A stretch of 64,000 bases of DNA from Stentor roeselii. Its lineage: Eukaryota; Ciliophora; Heterotrichea; Heterotrichida; Stentoridae. The stretch covers positions 62,001 through 126,000 of the forward strand of contig RSEH01000021.1 of assembly GCA_006503475.1 (NCBI GenBank), read 5' to 3'. Shown here one piece after another: positions 1 through 8,996 of this stretch. Both the position numbers and the translations under genes were made by a program. How positions within the stretch are numbered: the stretch's first letter is position 1; each line of letters begins with the position of its first letter. Below the pieces are notes generated by a model. The model had not been told where the DNA came from. It made no database searches and was given only the letters and a program-made list of their open reading frames with translations.

Positions 1-7
1 ATAACTA

Positions 8-1558
8 TTATTGGTATTGTGCTACTATTTCGATACATTCCCAAGGAGAAGAGTCCTTGTCAATGTAAAGGTAGTACTTTTTCTCACATTCTTCAATCAT
101 GGGTGCAAACCTAAGCTGAATTTTTTCCTTAACAGCTTTCCTAATAACAAGTTCTTCATCTTTAACCGACATAAGTTCAGGATGCGAAGACTTAATAAAG
201 AAAGTAGCATCATCAGAGCTGTTATTTTCATAAGTGATCTTTTTCCTGTTTTCTTCTCCCAAAGGCAAACTCACTGGAAAACTTTTATCGACTTTGCGAA
301 CAGGGTGATTTTCTTCTTGATCCTCAAAGTCCTGATCATAATCCGCTTGTCCAGAGCTGCTCGACGATGACTTATCCGAAGACTGACTAGAGTTTTCATA
401 GTCGTCTCCATAGTCCTGGTCAGATTGACTCTCATGTTTTTTCAACTTTGGTTCATTTTCCATTTTCTTATCCGAAGACTCTTTGGAGCTCTGATATTTT
501 TCATAGTCTTCAGATCTGTACTCATCTTGCTCACTCGAAGACCCTTCAAAATCTTTTTTCTCATCATTTCTTTTCAAATGTCCAAGAAGGTCGATTTTTT
601 CAATCTCAGGGTTGCTTTCATAGCTTTCCGAAGATGATCCACTAGATTTTTTTCCCTTTGAACTCGATTTACTAGAGTCACTAGAATACTTCTCAACTTT
701 CACTACTTGTCTAACAGGATTTTGTATTTCTTTTAAAGAATTTTGACTTTCTTTTCCCTGTTTTTGAATATCTTTAATAGACTGTTGAGGTTCTTTATCT
801 ATCATTTGAATTTCTTTCACTGGATTTGAAGGTGGTCTGACCGGATTTTGGACTTCTGGAGTTTTTTCTTTAATTTTTGCAGGAGGTGAGAATTCTGCTT
901 GTCCGAAGCTATCCAAATGTCTTGGAGGTGTTTTCGCCCTTGCCTGGTACTGATAATAATCGTAAGGCGGCACCGGCTGCTCCGAGTCCGAGTTCTTCCT
1001 CCGAGAAGACGATGAAGACTCATCTTTAAACAGTTCTTCGAACTGCTTTCGTGGTTTCGGCTGGTCAACAGGTGTCCTAGTCTCAGTTTCCGCTAATTTT
1101 TTTTTCATAGTTTTTTTCTTCCCTTTTTTAATCCTTTTCTTCTTCCCTGGAAAGGCAGACTTGATTCTTTTTCCTTTTTTTTTCTTGAGGCCTTCAGATG
1201 GAGGATTTTCTTGAATTTCTTTGATTTTTTCAGCTAGTTTCATAGCTTGTGGCCATTTCATTGATTCGATCTTGGAAAATATCCGCACTCCGCGGAAGTA
1301 GACCTCAAATGAGCCGATTCTTGGAAAGTGGAATTTTCCTGGCTTGCTGATGGTCGGGTCAGTGATGAACTGGTCGGAAAAGCCTTCTGGGACAAGGTTT
1401 TCGACTACAGTTACATTGTAGCAGGTTCTTGAGATACTTGCTTGGCAACGGCTGAAGTATTCTTTGTATTTTTCTTCATCGTGATTCGTGCACCATGTGT
1501 GGCTTCGGCAGTTTACGCAATGTTCTATGTAGACTTTTTCGGTATCTGCTCTTAGCAT
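8..1558 (-). CDS. Rdx/SelW-like CxxC protein with Ser/Lys-rich middle and NPHP4-like Ig-type C-terminus
   Basis: The product is 516 aa. Residues 9-115 resemble the thioredoxin-like Rdx (selenoprotein W/T) fold: a CxxC at C14/C17, then GSFEVYFRG at 82-90 followed by IFSK and a WP motif near 102, the usual Rdx pattern. Residues 115-430 are low-complexity, Lys-rich and then Ser/Glu/Asp-rich, and look disordered. Residues from about 445 to the end (SSHPELMSV, LRFAPM, ending in IEIVAQY) resemble the Ig/MSP-like domain of nephrocystin-4. The start ATG is the first in frame, and a 152-bp AT-rich spacer separates it from the next gene. A redox function is possible because both cysteines are present. 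A structural role in cilia or basal bodies is inferred from the NPHP4-like part only. Family assignments are by eye. Confidence 0.62.
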   Translation of the reverse strand: MLRADTEKVYIEHCVNCRSHTWCTNHDEEKYKEYFSRCQASISRTCYNVTVVENLVPEGFSDQFITDPTISKPGKFHFPRIGSFEVYFRGVRIFSKIESMKWPQAMKLAEKIKEIQENPPSEGLKKKKGKRIKSAFPGKKKRIKKGKKKTMKKKLAETETRTPVDQPKPRKQFEELFKDESSSSSRRKNSDSEQPVPPYDYYQYQARAKTPPRHLDSFGQAEFSPPAKIKEKTPEVQNPVRPPSNPVKEIQMIDKEPQQSIKDIQKQGKESQNSLKEIQNPVRQVVKVEKYSSDSSKSSSKGKKSSGSSSESYESNPEIEKIDLLGHLKRNDEKKDFEGSSSEQDEYRSEDYEKYQSSKESSDKKMENEPKLKKHESQSDQDYGDDYENSSQSSDKSSSSSSGQADYDQDFEDQEENHPVRKVDKSFPVSLPLGEENRKKITYENNSSDDATFFIKSSHPELMSVKDEELVIRKAVKEKIQLRFAPMIEECEKKYYLYIDKDSSPWECIEIVAQYQ

Positions 1559-1710
1559 AATTATAATGGATTGTTTTGGATAGGATCATTGACATGGATT
1601 TGATTACTGAGGTTGATTAGAGAGGGTAGAAGGTTTGGAATGAATTTTAGAATTTTTTTTAGTGATTTGGGATTATTTTAGAATTTTTAGGTTTTTTTGG
1701 TTGGAGGATT

Positions 1711-2550
1711 TTAATTAAATATCAGGGTTTCAGTGTGTTCTAGGATTTTTCTTTGTCCATTGCAATTTTCTTGGAGAATTTTCTTTTTACCGATTATCTC
1801 AGAAGCGTCTTCAAATTCTTTTTCCTTGTTCATCCTAAAATGTTCCTGAGCTTCTATAATTTTATTCGCTTTTAGAGATTCTAAAAATGAGGATCTTTTC
1901 GCTTCTTTTTCTCTTCTCAGCCTTTCTTTTTTCTCATCCATTTCTTTTCTGGCCTTTAAACTTTTTTCTTTATCCATTTCAATCCTTTCAGCGAGTCTTT
2001 TCTTTTCCTCATCTTTAAGTTTTTTCTTTGCCTGAACAAGTGCAAGAAATTCTGCTTTTCTTTCAATTTGCAGTTCAATTTTCCGTGTTTTTTCTTTAAT
2101 TTCAATCATTTTCTTGAGTTCTGTCCTGTCTTTAACCATGAGTCCTTCATGTTTAAGTAAATCAGCTTCAAGTAGTTGTTTTGCTTGTTTTTTTGCACTG
2201 CTCCAGTCTTTTTTCAGTAGTTTTTGCTCAGCGAATAAAAGACTTTTGTGTTCTTGTTCTAAATAATTTATATCTGCCTTGCATTGGTCGATGTTTATTC
2301 CTATTCTTGGAATGCTTGAGTGGTCGAAACGGGATTTGTGTGGAGATGAATGGAAAATAGAGTCAGGACCTGTTGAATCTTGAAGTTTTTTTCGCTTGGA
2401 ATTTGGAGTCTGGCAAAATGAACGAAGATTCTTTTGTTTCTGTGATTTCGGAGATGATGATGATGGACGTACCTCGGGTGTTGGCGTGTTGGCTTGATGA
2501 TCTTCTGGATTGGCTTCGTTATTTTTAAATGAGTGATTATCGTTAGACAT
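1711..2550 (-). CDS. Lys/Glu-rich coiled-coil protein, unknown
   Basis: The product is 279 aa. Residues 1-75 are Ser/Pro/Asn-rich and polar, with several SP and TP sites that could be phosphorylated. From about residue 85 to 265 the chain is almost continuously charged heptad-like sequence (stretches of KKLKDEEKKR type), predicting a long single coiled coil. There are no cysteines or catalytic motifs and no membrane segment. The start ATG follows an AATA context (CATAATAATG) common to gene starts here. I do not recognise a family; such proteins are often cytoskeletal or basal-body associated in ciliates, which is only a guess here. Confidence 0.7.
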   Translation of the reverse strand: MSNDNHSFKNNEANPEDHQANTPTPEVRPSSSSPKSQKQKNLRSFCQTPNSKRKKLQDSTGPDSIFHSSPHKSRFDHSSIPRIGINIDQCKADINYLEQEHKSLLFAEQKLLKKDWSSAKKQAKQLLEADLLKHEGLMVKDRTELKKMIEIKEKTRKIELQIERKAEFLALVQAKKKLKDEEKKRLAERIEMDKEKSLKARKEMDEKKERLRREKEAKRSSFLESLKANKIIEAQEHFRMNKEKEFEDASEIIGKKKILQENCNGQRKILEHTETLIFN

Positions 2551-2760
2551 TATTATGGGATTAATGAAGATATATAGGTTGAAAGTGGTTAGTTATAGGA
2601 TAAGTTTGATGGAAATTATTTTTATAGTCAATAGTTTTAGGTAGTATTTTGAAGGTGATTGGAAATATTTAATTAACTTAAGTCTTTTTCACAAAATCAT
2701 TTATTCCTTATAAATCCTATGTAAACCATAAAGTTTTCCAATGCTCCTAAATTATTATCC

Positions 2761-3855
2761 TTAAATTTTATTGCCTTCATATGTAAACCCTTCATATCTA
2801 TTCCTATTTTTCTGTCCTTCACTCATATTAGCAACATCAATGCTCTCAGCCGCCCTTTCATCAGTGAAATTTTTATCAAAGTTTCTAAGATCCATAGGAC
2901 CTGTGATTTTCGGCTTAAAAGGTGGAATAACTTCTTTTTTTTCAAGCATGGTCCAATCAATCCCTTCAAAAAACGGGTGAGTTTTGATTTCATTGAACTC
3001 ACAAAACCTATTTTCAGGTATTATTTCAAGTAACCCAGTCAAAAGAGAAGTCGCCTGTGAACTAAAGTGAGATTTCATAGGAGCTGGTTTATTCAAAATT
3101 TCCTTATAAAGCAAACTTTTATTTCCGTTTACAAAAGGAGGAGAACCATTAAGCATCTCATAGATTAAAATACCGAGACTCCAATAATCAGCTGCTTTTG
3201 TATGTCCACATTTTTTAATGATTTCAGGGGCAAGGTACTCAGGAGTTCCACACATTGAATAAGTGACCATGTTTCCTTGAGATTCAAAAAATTGTTTACT
3301 CAATCCAAAGTCAGTGATTTTTATGTGTCCTTCAGCATCAATCAATAAATTTTCAGGTTTCAAATCGCGATAAATGATATCCCGACTATGTAGATAGTTC
3401 AAAGCAAGTAAAACCTCCGCCGCGTAAAACCTTGTCCTTTCTTCAGTAAACCTCTGATTTTTCCTTAAATGGAAAAAAAGTTCTCCACCATTGATAAATT
3501 CAAGAATCATGTAAAGTTTATCCGAGGTCTGAAAAGCGAATTTTAATTGAACAATGAAAGGATAGTCAACACCTCCCATGATCTGTCTTTCCATCTTGGT
3601 ATTCGTGATCTGGTTCCTCTTTTCAAGTTCTCCTTTTTTTAACACCTTCATAGCATACAAGTTCCCAGTGTCCTTTTTCGTCACCAGGAAGACTTTTCCA
3701 AAGGCTCCTCTTCCTAAAACCCTTTCAATGTTGAAGTGGTCAATACTAATCGTCTGGTTCTTAGTTTGTGAGTTTTCAGAAGGTCGACTATGCCCTTGCA
3801 AAGAAGTATTTTCAACTGATTGTCCGCTTTGAAAACAATGACAAACTGTTCCCAT
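2761..3855 (-). CDS. AGC-family Ser/Thr kinase (S6K/AKT-like) with N-terminal acylation signal
   Basis: A 364-aa kinase with a complete catalytic domain: glycine loop GRGAFGKVF (48-56), catalytic Lys70 in AMK, YRDLKPEN (162-169), DFG (182-184), a CGTPEYLAPE activation segment with Ser200 at the PDK1-type site, and SLGILIYEM. The C-terminus carries YEGFTYE, a hydrophobic motif like that of S6 kinase (FxGFTY), whose Thr is a known regulatory site in AGC kinases. I chose the ATG at 3855 because it gives MGTVCHCF, a plausible N-myristoylation plus palmitoylation signal; an in-frame ATG at 3888 would add 11 residues. The upstream Tfb5 gene stops only 44 bp before this start. No PH or cyclic-nucleotide domain is present. 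It is likely membrane-attached, in a PDK1/growth-type signalling role. Confidence 0.9.
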   Translation of the reverse strand: MGTVCHCFQSGQSVENTSLQGHSRPSENSQTKNQTISIDHFNIERVLGRGAFGKVFLVTKKDTGNLYAMKVLKKGELEKRNQITNTKMERQIMGGVDYPFIVQLKFAFQTSDKLYMILEFINGGELFFHLRKNQRFTEERTRFYAAEVLLALNYLHSRDIIYRDLKPENLLIDAEGHIKITDFGLSKQFFESQGNMVTYSMCGTPEYLAPEIIKKCGHTKAADYWSLGILIYEMLNGSPPFVNGNKSLLYKEILNKPAPMKSHFSSQATSLLTGLLEIIPENRFCEFNEIKTHPFFEGIDWTMLEKKEVIPPFKPKITGPMDLRNFDKNFTDERAAESIDVANMSEGQKNRNRYEGFTYEGNKI

Positions 3856-3899
3856 ATTTATTAAAGCTACTCTGAAAGAAACGTTCATTATTCACAAGA

Positions 3900-4115
3900 C
3901 TATTCGTTTCCTTTGTAAGTCTGTTGGTCCAGGTACTTCTCGATCTCGTCACGAATGAACTTGATTGACTCTTGCTTTACGAATAGCTGCCCTTCTGCCA
4001 GGTCTTTTATTATAAACTGATGAGTTTGGTTTAGATGTTTTAAAAGCTGTTTTATTGGCTCGTCACTGTCTGGGTCTTACCAGCAAATGAAAATTCCTTC
4101 AGTTCTTCGCACCAT
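3900..4115 (-). CDS. GTF2H5: TFIIH core subunit Tfb5 (GTF2H5), one 15-nt intron
   Basis: This 66-aa gene is invisible as a single open frame. Exon 1 (4081-4115) starts ATGGTGCGAAGA and exon 2 is 3900-4065. Removing the 15-nt intron 4066-4080 gives GIFICCDEPIKQLLKHL, then HQFIIKDLAEGQLFV and a C-terminal helix ending TYKGNE. This matches the Tfb5/TTDA pattern in which a G-V-L-I-E-C-D-P-A-x-K-Q-like start precedes F-I-I-x-D-(I/L)-(D/A) and a final amphipathic helix; length is close to the family's roughly 70 aa. Tfb5 stabilises TFIIH through p52/Tfb4-side contacts and is needed for nucleotide excision repair and transcription initiation. It lies between the kinase gene (44 bp downstream) and a repeat protein whose stop is 7 bp upstream of its ATG. 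Confidence 0.86.
4066..4080 (-). other. 15-nt intron in Tfb5 gene
   Basis: The sense sequence is GTAAGACCCAGACAG. Its removal restores frame and yields the conserved ICCDEPIKQ peptide; unspliced, the frame is broken. Confidence 0.88.
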
Positions 4116-4122
4116 TTATAAA

Positions 4123-5202
4123 TTACTTAGAATTTTTTGATCGCGCTCTTGATGGAGAGTTTGTTTTTGAAAGGTCAGGCTTGAAACTGATTCCTGCGTC
4201 TTTAAGTAACTTTGATTGGAGTTCGAGTTTTCGAAGACTTGAGGATTTGCTTAATGCGAATAAAATCTCGTATCTTGGAGGACCTTCTTCTTGGGATTTT
4301 TTTGGAGTTTTACGGGGTGAAAGGGATTCTTGGGTTTTTTTTTCTTTTTGTTTACGGGTTTGAACCTCGGCGTAGAGTCTTGCGTAGACGTTCGGGGAAT
4401 CGGTGGTTTTTCTTGGGGTTACTAGTTTTGGAATGAAGTTGTTGGAATCGGTTTCTTGGATTAGCTTTTCCATCTCTTTTCTTCGCTTTTCTTTTTGGGT
4501 GTCCTGGTACTTCTTATACAAATTTTCATAAACCTTTCCATTCGCACTCTGACAAGGTTTTAAAACCCGAGGTCTAAAAGTACATCCATCCATTTCCCTA
4601 TCTTTAACCTGCAGTTCTTTATCCCTCATTTTCTGCCTAAATATTTCAGCATCAGAGTAAAGTCTTTCAAAGCTCTTCTCATTCCTAGCAACACAAATCG
4701 AGTTAGTCTTGGGTCTAAAAGTGCATCCTTGAAGTTCAATTTTCGTCTTCTGCTGTTTTCGAAACTCTTCTTTTTCCTTCACATGTTCAAAGCTAAGTCC
4801 TTCAAAAACAACACTTTTTACATGAGATTCAGAAATTTCAGGTCGAAATGTGCATTCTTCTAAATCTTTATCTTTTTCAAGTGCTCGAATTTGCTCTAAA
4901 GCCAATTTTTTCTTCGCTGCTTCTGAATAAAGACGTTCGAAAAGCTTATCAGTCTCTTTTTTATCAAAATATGATTGAGATGAGTTCCTTGATGATTTAA
5001 CTGACCTGTTGCCTTGGATTGGACCTGCCGGTTCTGAGTTACTGAAGTAAGTTATTTGAGAGGCTCTTGAGGAATGCTTGTAAGGTGAGTTTAGTTTGGA
5101 TTCTGCGTTGAAATCTACTGATGATGTCGGGAAGTGACTTCTTGAGGTAAGTGAAGGTTGAGATAAATTAGATGTATAGGTGATTAAAGATGAATTTCTC
5201 AT
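4123..5202 (-). CDS. RLY...CTFxP repeat protein, probably cytoskeletal
   Basis: The product is 359 aa, built from repeats in which a helix beginning (F/Y)E(R/N)LY-x(2-3)-A is followed by charged heptads and closes with a C-T-F-R-P box. Clear copies are FERLYSEA...ECTFRPEI (about residues 88-120), CTFRPKT (about 155), FERLYSDA...GCTFRPRV, and YENLYKKY...NFIPKL; VYARLYAEV and a C-terminal ISFKPDL look like further, weaker copies. This repeat style is widespread in ciliate and kinetoplastid proteins of unknown function. The first 85 residues are Ser/Asn-rich. The last 20 residues are basic. The start lies in AATAATG context. There is no enzymatic motif. A role as a scaffold on microtubules or basal bodies is plausible but inferred only from repeat style and coiled-coil content. 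Confidence 0.78.
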   Translation of the reverse strand: MRNSSLITYTSNLSQPSLTSRSHFPTSSVDFNAESKLNSPYKHSSRASQITYFSNSEPAGPIQGNRSVKSSRNSSQSYFDKKETDKLFERLYSEAAKKKLALEQIRALEKDKDLEECTFRPEISESHVKSVVFEGLSFEHVKEKEEFRKQQKTKIELQGCTFRPKTNSICVARNEKSFERLYSDAEIFRQKMRDKELQVKDREMDGCTFRPRVLKPCQSANGKVYENLYKKYQDTQKEKRRKEMEKLIQETDSNNFIPKLVTPRKTTDSPNVYARLYAEVQTRKQKEKKTQESLSPRKTPKKSQEEGPPRYEILFALSKSSSLRKLELQSKLLKDAGISFKPDLSKTNSPSRARSKNSK

Positions 5203-5383
5203 TATTTATTAGGATTTGATTGAATATTTCTTTGGTTTTTTTCAGGTGGTCGAAATTTATATAAGTAAATTTTTGGTTTAATTAATGTAAAAAAAACGAA
5301 GATATAAAAAAATCGTTTTTTTTACTTGCGCTGAATTTAGAATAAATTTAGATAAACAAATAGTTTTTCTTAATACTTTATAA

Positions 5384-8300
5384 ATGTCTCTTGTAACTCT
5401 ACTCATTATCTCAGCCACTTTCGCATCAGAAGTACAGGTCCTGCTAATAACCTCTAAAACAACACCTTCCTTTCTCAAAGCAATGCCAAAAGTTCACGCT
5501 GATTTTTTCTCATTACTCCAAATAAATGACTCAGAAATAACAGAATCCTTGATTCAAAGTTCAGTTCTTGCAATCGATGCAACTTTTGCGGTAATTTCAA
5601 GTCTCAAGATTCAAAATCTCTGTGAAGCAGTAGGAATTTCTTATGTTTCTCTTTACTACACTGAAGACCTTGGCCCTAATTTCAAAAATCCTTTAGTTCC
5701 TTCACCGAAGCGGGTAGTGAGTTCATTGATGAAGTTGCTTGAATGGCTTAATTGGTCAGAAATTGCGATTTTCTCTTCAGAAGACCCGGTTTTAATAAGG
5801 AGTTCTGAGCAGTTACTGCATGAATCAGGCCAAAACCCCAATTTTCGATATATCATTGCAGATGACATGCGACAGTCTGACATTGAAAGCATGATCTCTA
5901 AGATCATTAAACCTTCAAGTATAAAGGTTTTTGTTATCATTGCGAGAGAGGAAGTGACGAAAAGACTTTTAAGTGCTTTTGATAATAAGAAGTTAACAGG
6001 AGAAGGGACAGGAATTTTGATATATTCAGAGTGTCTTATAGAAACAATGATATCTGGATTGATTTACCTTGTACCGAAAGGTTTGGAAAAGTCGTCAACT
6101 ACTTCAACTTTTTATCAGATGTCTATTGAGAATATGCTGGATTATATTAAAGAAAAACTAACTTGGTCGTACTCACAGAATAGTATTAATAATCTGGTTC
6201 AGGAATACTTTGATTATCAAGCAAAATCTGATTACTCTATCCTTAATGTCCAGTCATCAGTACTTAAAAATGTCGGCTCAGTGAACGAGACCCACATCCA
6301 CTTCACACAACCTTTAGTATTCCCAGGTGGCAGCAAGGACTTTATCCACAACTACAGAACTCAAGTAAAATTCGGTTATGCAGGTGGACAAAATAATGGT
6401 CCAGGAGTTCCTGCAACATTTTTCAACCCAGGTCAAATGCTCGGTCTTGTTTTCGCAGCAAAGGTGGCAAATAACGACTCAGATCTTCTACCAAATTTTA
6501 ACTTCACTCCAATCTACACCGACTGTGGAGTGAATACAGACAACCAAAGCTATATCTCTGAATGTTTAAACAAAGTAGGCGAACTTGGAATAGGCTTCGC
6601 TAGTCCTTCTTGGTATCCTTCACAAGTTCCTTACGTTAATTATTTTTATCCTAGTCCCGTCATCGGTACTGACACAAGCACAGAAATGACAGACAAAGCC
6701 GCTTTTCCAACTTATATGCGAGTCATTGCACCGAATACCTACAACGTCGTAGTCCTGATGACAATAATAAAAATCTATGGATGGAAACAAGTAGCTGTCC
6801 TTTGTACCAACATCCCGAAGTTCATTTCAATGTGTGACAAGTTTGAAAGTCTAGCTTTGGGAAGTAATATAAAAATACTGAATCAGAAAAAATACTGGAA
6901 AATTGAAAATTTTTACACGAAGAGCAGATTTGAACAGGATAAGGATAAAATGAAGGAGATTATTAATTGTGGAGCGAAAATATTTGTTGCGTTGATTCCG
7001 TCTGCTGATCTTTTTGAACTGGTTGAAGGACTTTATGACCTCGGCATGAGGAATGGCGACCTTCAGATCTTGTTTCAGTCTAAGACTGGAGCGGCTTTTT
7101 GTAATGGTATTCAAGATGAAGTGGTTTGTAATAAAAGAAAAGAAATTATGACTGGGACTCTTGGAGTTTATTTGGCTGAGTGGAGCGGCAGCTATGGGCA
7201 GATGATGGAAAAAGAGATTATTAAGGAAGTTGGAAGTTATACTGCTTTTAAATGTCCTGCTTTTGACCAGGGAATGATTATTGCAAGGAGTATTACGAAT
7301 GTTGTGAATATGGGATATGATTATGAAGATGCTAAAGTGTTGAATAGTTATATAAGAAGATGTAGGTTTATCGGCTGCTCCGGAACTGTCTCTATTTCGC
7401 AGGATACTAATGACAGAAGTAATCAACCTATGTACGTCACAAACGTGTTATTATTAAATAATACTCCATCTGAAGTTTATACTGCTCTTTACGACCCATC
7501 CAGTCAGAACCCTTTCGAAATCATCAGAGAGGTAGATTGGAGTGGTAAATCAGATAAAGTTCCCTCAGACTACCGATTTAGTTTAAACTGTCCATTCGAC
7601 GAAACAAAAGCTGAAGACTCTTCATCCGGTTTAAAAGCATTATACATCGTTTGTTTTGTTTTTGGAGCCTTTTCTGGAATAATTATTTTTATATACTGGA
7701 AATTTATATACAAGTCACAACTTGAAATGATAACCTGCAGAAAACTCATAACAGGCCAAGATATGGTAGTCTTTATAGTGATTTCAATTGAAGTTTTTCA
7801 GTACTTTTCTCTAGGAGTCTCGCCTTCTGACTCTTCTAGTCTTGTTAAGTCTGTTAGTGAGATCACTGGAATCAACTTTCGAAGCTTTTTGTATTTCAAA
7901 GGAAGTGATTTTTGGAATTTAATCATGATAGTTATTACTATTTGTTGGATTTTTCAATGTATTTCTGTTCTCATTATTCTTAGAAGCAAAAAAGTGATTG
8001 TTCTCAGGTCTTATTTGTTTAACTGGTTGGATTTTTGCTCAGAGTATCTTATGCCTATTTATGGAGAAATTGCGTTTATACCAATATTTTCAGTTATTTT
8101 AGATACCTTTACTTGCACTAAAAGTGTTGAAAGTGGCATAAAAAATAGTTACAATATTCATGATTGCAATACTTACTGCTGGACTGGATCACATCTGAGC
8201 TTGTCTATATTAGGGATCATCACTTTATCTGTCTTTTTGCCTTCGTTTTTATATCTCAGACCTATCTGGCAGGACAAACAAAAGACTTTAAATATAAAAC

Positions 8301-8749
8301 AAAACCCAAGATACAGTCTCTACAAGAGTATTTTCCAAATATTCGCAGTAATTTTAAGTAAAACAGTTTTTTACTCTAATGAAATTGTATTCGGCTTTTT
8401 ATTCAGTTTTTATCTGCTTTTTTACGCTTTAAGTCTGAAGTTTTACAGAGGGTATTGCTATGGAATTGCGAATTTGTGGCTTATTTTCAGTATCGTCATT
8501 GCGGGATATAGTGAAATCTTGTATACTGTTTCACTAACTAGTACATTTGGAGGTCGATATGTGGCTACCGCTCTGTTTTTGGGATGGTTCATTTTGATTT
8601 GCATCTGTGGGTTTATTCAGAATAAGTACTTCACAGCTTATTTGTACTCTGAACCTGGTAAGGATATTCCTGAGATATTTGAATATGCTTTTAGGAATAG
8701 CGGGTCGAAGTACATTGACGAAAAGCAAGAAAGTCAGGACAACTACTGA
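5384..8749 (+). CDS. Large membrane receptor with two periplasmic-binding-protein-like ectodomains and multi-TM C-terminus
   Basis: The product is 1121 aa. A signal peptide is evident (MSLVTLLIISATFASE). Residues about 18-240 look like one type-1 periplasmic-binding fold (VLAIDATFAVIS, RYIIADDMRQSDIESM, FVIIAREE), and about 340-735 like a second one (FGYAGGQNN, FNFTPIYTDCGVN, GIGFASPSWYP, NVVVLMTIIKIYGWKQVAVLC). The membrane part starts near 752 (ALYIVCFVFGAFSG) and contains roughly seven to nine hydrophobic segments up to about 1085, followed by a short cytosolic tail. The architecture recalls class C (GABA-B/glutamate) receptors, but the TM count and loops are not a clean 7TM_3 match. The gene is divergent from its left neighbour across a 181-bp promoter region. 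It ends with TGA, evidence for the standard code. It is likely a surface chemoreceptor; the ligand is unknown. Confidence 0.8.
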   Translation: MSLVTLLIISATFASEVQVLLITSKTTPSFLKAMPKVHADFFSLLQINDSEITESLIQSSVLAIDATFAVISSLKIQNLCEAVGISYVSLYYTEDLGPNFKNPLVPSPKRVVSSLMKLLEWLNWSEIAIFSSEDPVLIRSSEQLLHESGQNPNFRYIIADDMRQSDIESMISKIIKPSSIKVFVIIAREEVTKRLLSAFDNKKLTGEGTGILIYSECLIETMISGLIYLVPKGLEKSSTTSTFYQMSIENMLDYIKEKLTWSYSQNSINNLVQEYFDYQAKSDYSILNVQSSVLKNVGSVNETHIHFTQPLVFPGGSKDFIHNYRTQVKFGYAGGQNNGPGVPATFFNPGQMLGLVFAAKVANNDSDLLPNFNFTPIYTDCGVNTDNQSYISECLNKVGELGIGFASPSWYPSQVPYVNYFYPSPVIGTDTSTEMTDKAAFPTYMRVIAPNTYNVVVLMTIIKIYGWKQVAVLCTNIPKFISMCDKFESLALGSNIKILNQKKYWKIENFYTKSRFEQDKDKMKEIINCGAKIFVALIPSADLFELVEGLYDLGMRNGDLQILFQSKTGAAFCNGIQDEVVCNKRKEIMTGTLGVYLAEWSGSYGQMMEKEIIKEVGSYTAFKCPAFDQGMIIARSITNVVNMGYDYEDAKVLNSYIRRCRFIGCSGTVSISQDTNDRSNQPMYVTNVLLLNNTPSEVYTALYDPSSQNPFEIIREVDWSGKSDKVPSDYRFSLNCPFDETKAEDSSSGLKALYIVCFVFGAFSGIIIFIYWKFIYKSQLEMITCRKLITGQDMVVFIVISIEVFQYFSLGVSPSDSSSLVKSVSEITGINFRSFLYFKGSDFWNLIMIVITICWIFQCISVLIILRSKKVIVLRSYLFNWLDFCSEYLMPIYGEIAFIPIFSVILDTFTCTKSVESGIKNSYNIHDCNTYCWTGSHLSLSILGIITLSVFLPSFLYLRPIWQDKQKTLNIKQNPRYSLYKSIFQIFAVILSKTVFYSNEIVFGFLFSFYLLFYALSLKFYRGYCYGIANLWLIFSIVIAGYSEILYTVSLTSTFGGRYVATALFLGWFILICICGFIQNKYFTAYLYSEPGKDIPEIFEYAFRNSGSKYIDEKQESQDNY

Positions 8750-8996
8750 AAGGAGTAATTTAATGGAAATTTCAAATTTATAGTTATAAGTATTCTCTTA
8801 GTGTTTTTTCTCCAGCTCACCTATAATTTATTATTTTTCTAATATTTCTCCCTTCTATCCAAAAATCTTCGATTTTTGGATTTTTTCATATTTTCCTTGA
8901 TTTCATATTTTCTATTATCCCTTTCTTCAAAAAATTCAAATTTTCTTGATTAAATCCTTCAAAATAGTAATTTTAATCAGCCAGTGAATAATAAAA

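Noticed and set aside
6851-7426. 191-aa reading on the minus strand inside the receptor gene
   Set aside because: It lies antisense to a well-supported coding frame and has no recognisable domain.
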